DNA of 13,931 nucleotides, from positions 1 through 13,931 of the forward strand of contig JAHFIC010000021.1 in the NCBI GenBank assembly GCA_023246555.1. The letters are read 5' to 3'. The notes below the pieces were generated by a model. The model was not told where the DNA came from, searched no databases, and saw only the letters and a list, made by a program, of their open reading frames with translations. Source of the stretch: Candidatus Magasanikiibacteriota bacterium. GTDB lineage: Bacteria > Patescibacteriota > Patescibacteriia > Magasanikbacterales > UBA922. Of this stretch, positions 13,078-13,931 are shown piece after piece; position 1 is the stretch's first letter; each line of letters begins with the position of its first letter. A program made the translations under genes and the position numbers.

Positions 13078-13931
13078 ATGAAAGATTCGTTTATTTTTGT
13101 CATTTTGGTCGCTACCTTTTTATTTTTACCGAACAAGACGGAAGCGGCAATGGTTATTAATGAAATCGCGGCATATGAATCAAGCGGGTGCGAATGGGTT
13201 GAGCTGTATAATACTGGCCCAATGGCGGTGGATTTGGATGGTTGGCGGTTTTGGGAACAAAATACCAATCATGGACTCTCTCTAAGCTTGCTGAGCGTCG
13301 GACAGGATTGGGTCATCGAACCAGGCGAATACGTGATTATTACTCAAAATGATACAGAATTGCTATCTGGATCATGTGGCGAATTTGCCGTCCCCACAGG
13401 GACAGTGTTCGATAGTTCATGGGGATCACTCAACGAAAGCGGGGAGATGGTTGGTTTTAAGGATAGAGATGGAAATCTTATCGAGGAGTTTGTATATATT
13501 GGAGCACCTGATTTTTCTTTGGAAAGAAAAAATGCGAATATTTCTCTTTACACAGCGGAAAATTGGCAAGAACACGCAAATGGAAACAGTTTTGGGGTTG
13601 TAAACACGAATGTAGAGACGTTTACTCCATCTCCGGCGCCTCCTCCACCGCCTTCACCCGCACCCCAGTCTCAATCGGCCCAAGGTGAGGAAGCAACGGT
13701 TGTTATTAATGAATTTTTTTCTGATCCAAACACTGGAGAAGAGGAATGGGTTGAACTGTACAATTCATCTGGTGTGGGTGCCGATTTATCAGGGTGGACA
13801 CTACGGGATGGCGTGAATGAGCTTTTGGCGTTTTCCGGCTCGTTGGCACCACATGGATTTATGGCCGTGTCATGGTCGGGGAGTAAACTGAACAATAGCG
13901 GTGATGCGGTTATTCTTTTGCGGCCGAATGG
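13078..13931 (+). CDS. Secreted protein with two lamin-tail domains, 3'-partial
   Basis: Frame open from ATG 13078 to the window end, 284 codons seen. Residues 1-24 form a signal peptide (MKDSFIFVILVATFLFLPNK, then TEAA). The first lamin-tail domain (LTD, an Ig-like beta fold) spans about 25-175: MVINEIAAYESSGCEWVELY, VDLDGWRFWEQ, PGEYVIIT, WGSLNESGEMVGFKD. A Pro-rich linker (TPSPAPPPPPSPAPQ, about 183-197) leads to a second LTD from about 208: VVINEFFSDPNTGEEEWVELY, ADLSGWTLRD, SLAPHGFMAVSWSG, LNNSGDAVILL. The repeated INE...EWVELYN...L.GW pattern identifies the fold. Such domains are common in secreted and surface proteins of these bacteria, often with nuclease or anchor modules further along, which are not visible here. 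Function unknown; probably adhesion or surface display. Confidence 0.88.
   Translation, partial: MKDSFIFVILVATFLFLPNKTEAAMVINEIAAYESSGCEWVELYNTGPMAVDLDGWRFWEQNTNHGLSLSLLSVGQDWVIEPGEYVIITQNDTELLSGSCGEFAVPTGTVFDSSWGSLNESGEMVGFKDRDGNLIEEFVYIGAPDFSLERKNANISLYTAENWQEHANGNSFGVVNTNVETFTPSPAPPPPPSPAPQSQSAQGEEATVVINEFFSDPNTGEEEWVELYNSSGVGADLSGWTLRDGVNELLAFSGSLAPHGFMAVSWSGSKLNNSGDAVILLRPN

Noticed and set aside
1..13931. Genome-wide UGA=Gly code (as in Gracilibacteria and Absconditabacteria)
   Set aside because: No other gene in the window contains an in-frame TGA, and TGA ends rnpA and lspA exactly where those families end and where the next gene begins.
1..13931. tRNA genes, CRISPR arrays, prophage or toxin-antitoxin genes
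   Set aside because: Both strands were scanned by eye and no cloverleaf, regularly spaced repeats or recognisable phage or toxin proteins were seen.

Overview
The window looks like chromosomal DNA of an uncultured bacterium of the Candidate Phyla Radiation (Patescibacteria, perhaps Parcubacteria-like). This is an inference from the gene mix: a class A PBP with a long C-terminal tail, a DksA/TraR-lspA-comM string, a large membrane-anchored LysM-M23 protein and a secreted lamin-tail-domain protein. Nothing here fixes the lineage. GC is middling in the genes and about 15% in one intergenic stretch (12841-12960).

Layout. A 5'-partial class A penicillin-binding protein (3-2684, +) runs tail to tail into dnaN (2690-3814, -). 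dnaA follows (4026-5408, -). On the other side of a 181-bp spacer lie rpmH, rnpA and yidD on the + strand. This is the classical bacterial replication-origin neighbourhood, and DnaA-box-like nonamers occur on both sides of dnaA. A 160-bp palindromic MITE/REP-like element sits directly after yidD. Then come an unrecognised gene (6612-7208, -) with its own promoter, Shine-Dalgarno and terminator, trigger factor (7278-8561, -), a divergent LysM/M23 peptidase (8681-10012, +), and the minus-strand operon dksA/traR-lspA-comM (12372 down to 10009). Between that operon and a 3'-partial lamin-tail-domain protein (13078 to the window end, +) is a 650-bp gene-free region. It holds what looks like a standalone structured RNA gene (12422-12815, -) and an extremely AT-rich block with three DnaA boxes.

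How the genes work together. dnaA, dnaN and the box clusters serve replication initiation and the sliding clamp. rpmH, rnpA and tig serve the ribosome, tRNA processing and nascent-chain folding. yidD and lspA serve membrane protein and lipoprotein biogenesis. The PBP and M23 protein build and remodel the cell wall. Sigma70-type promoters are unusually legible (TTGACA/17 bp/TATACT class, often with a TGn extension).

Most notable: (1) dnaN carries an in-frame UGA at codon 291, after which a normal clamp C-terminus continues in the same frame; (2) an unrecognised structured RNA of about 390 nt with a perfect promoter, an intrinsic terminator and a possible pseudoknot, beside a second origin-like block; (3) -10 boxes only 8-9 nt from the start codons of dnaA, rpmH and rnpA, predicting leaderless or nearly leaderless mRNAs.
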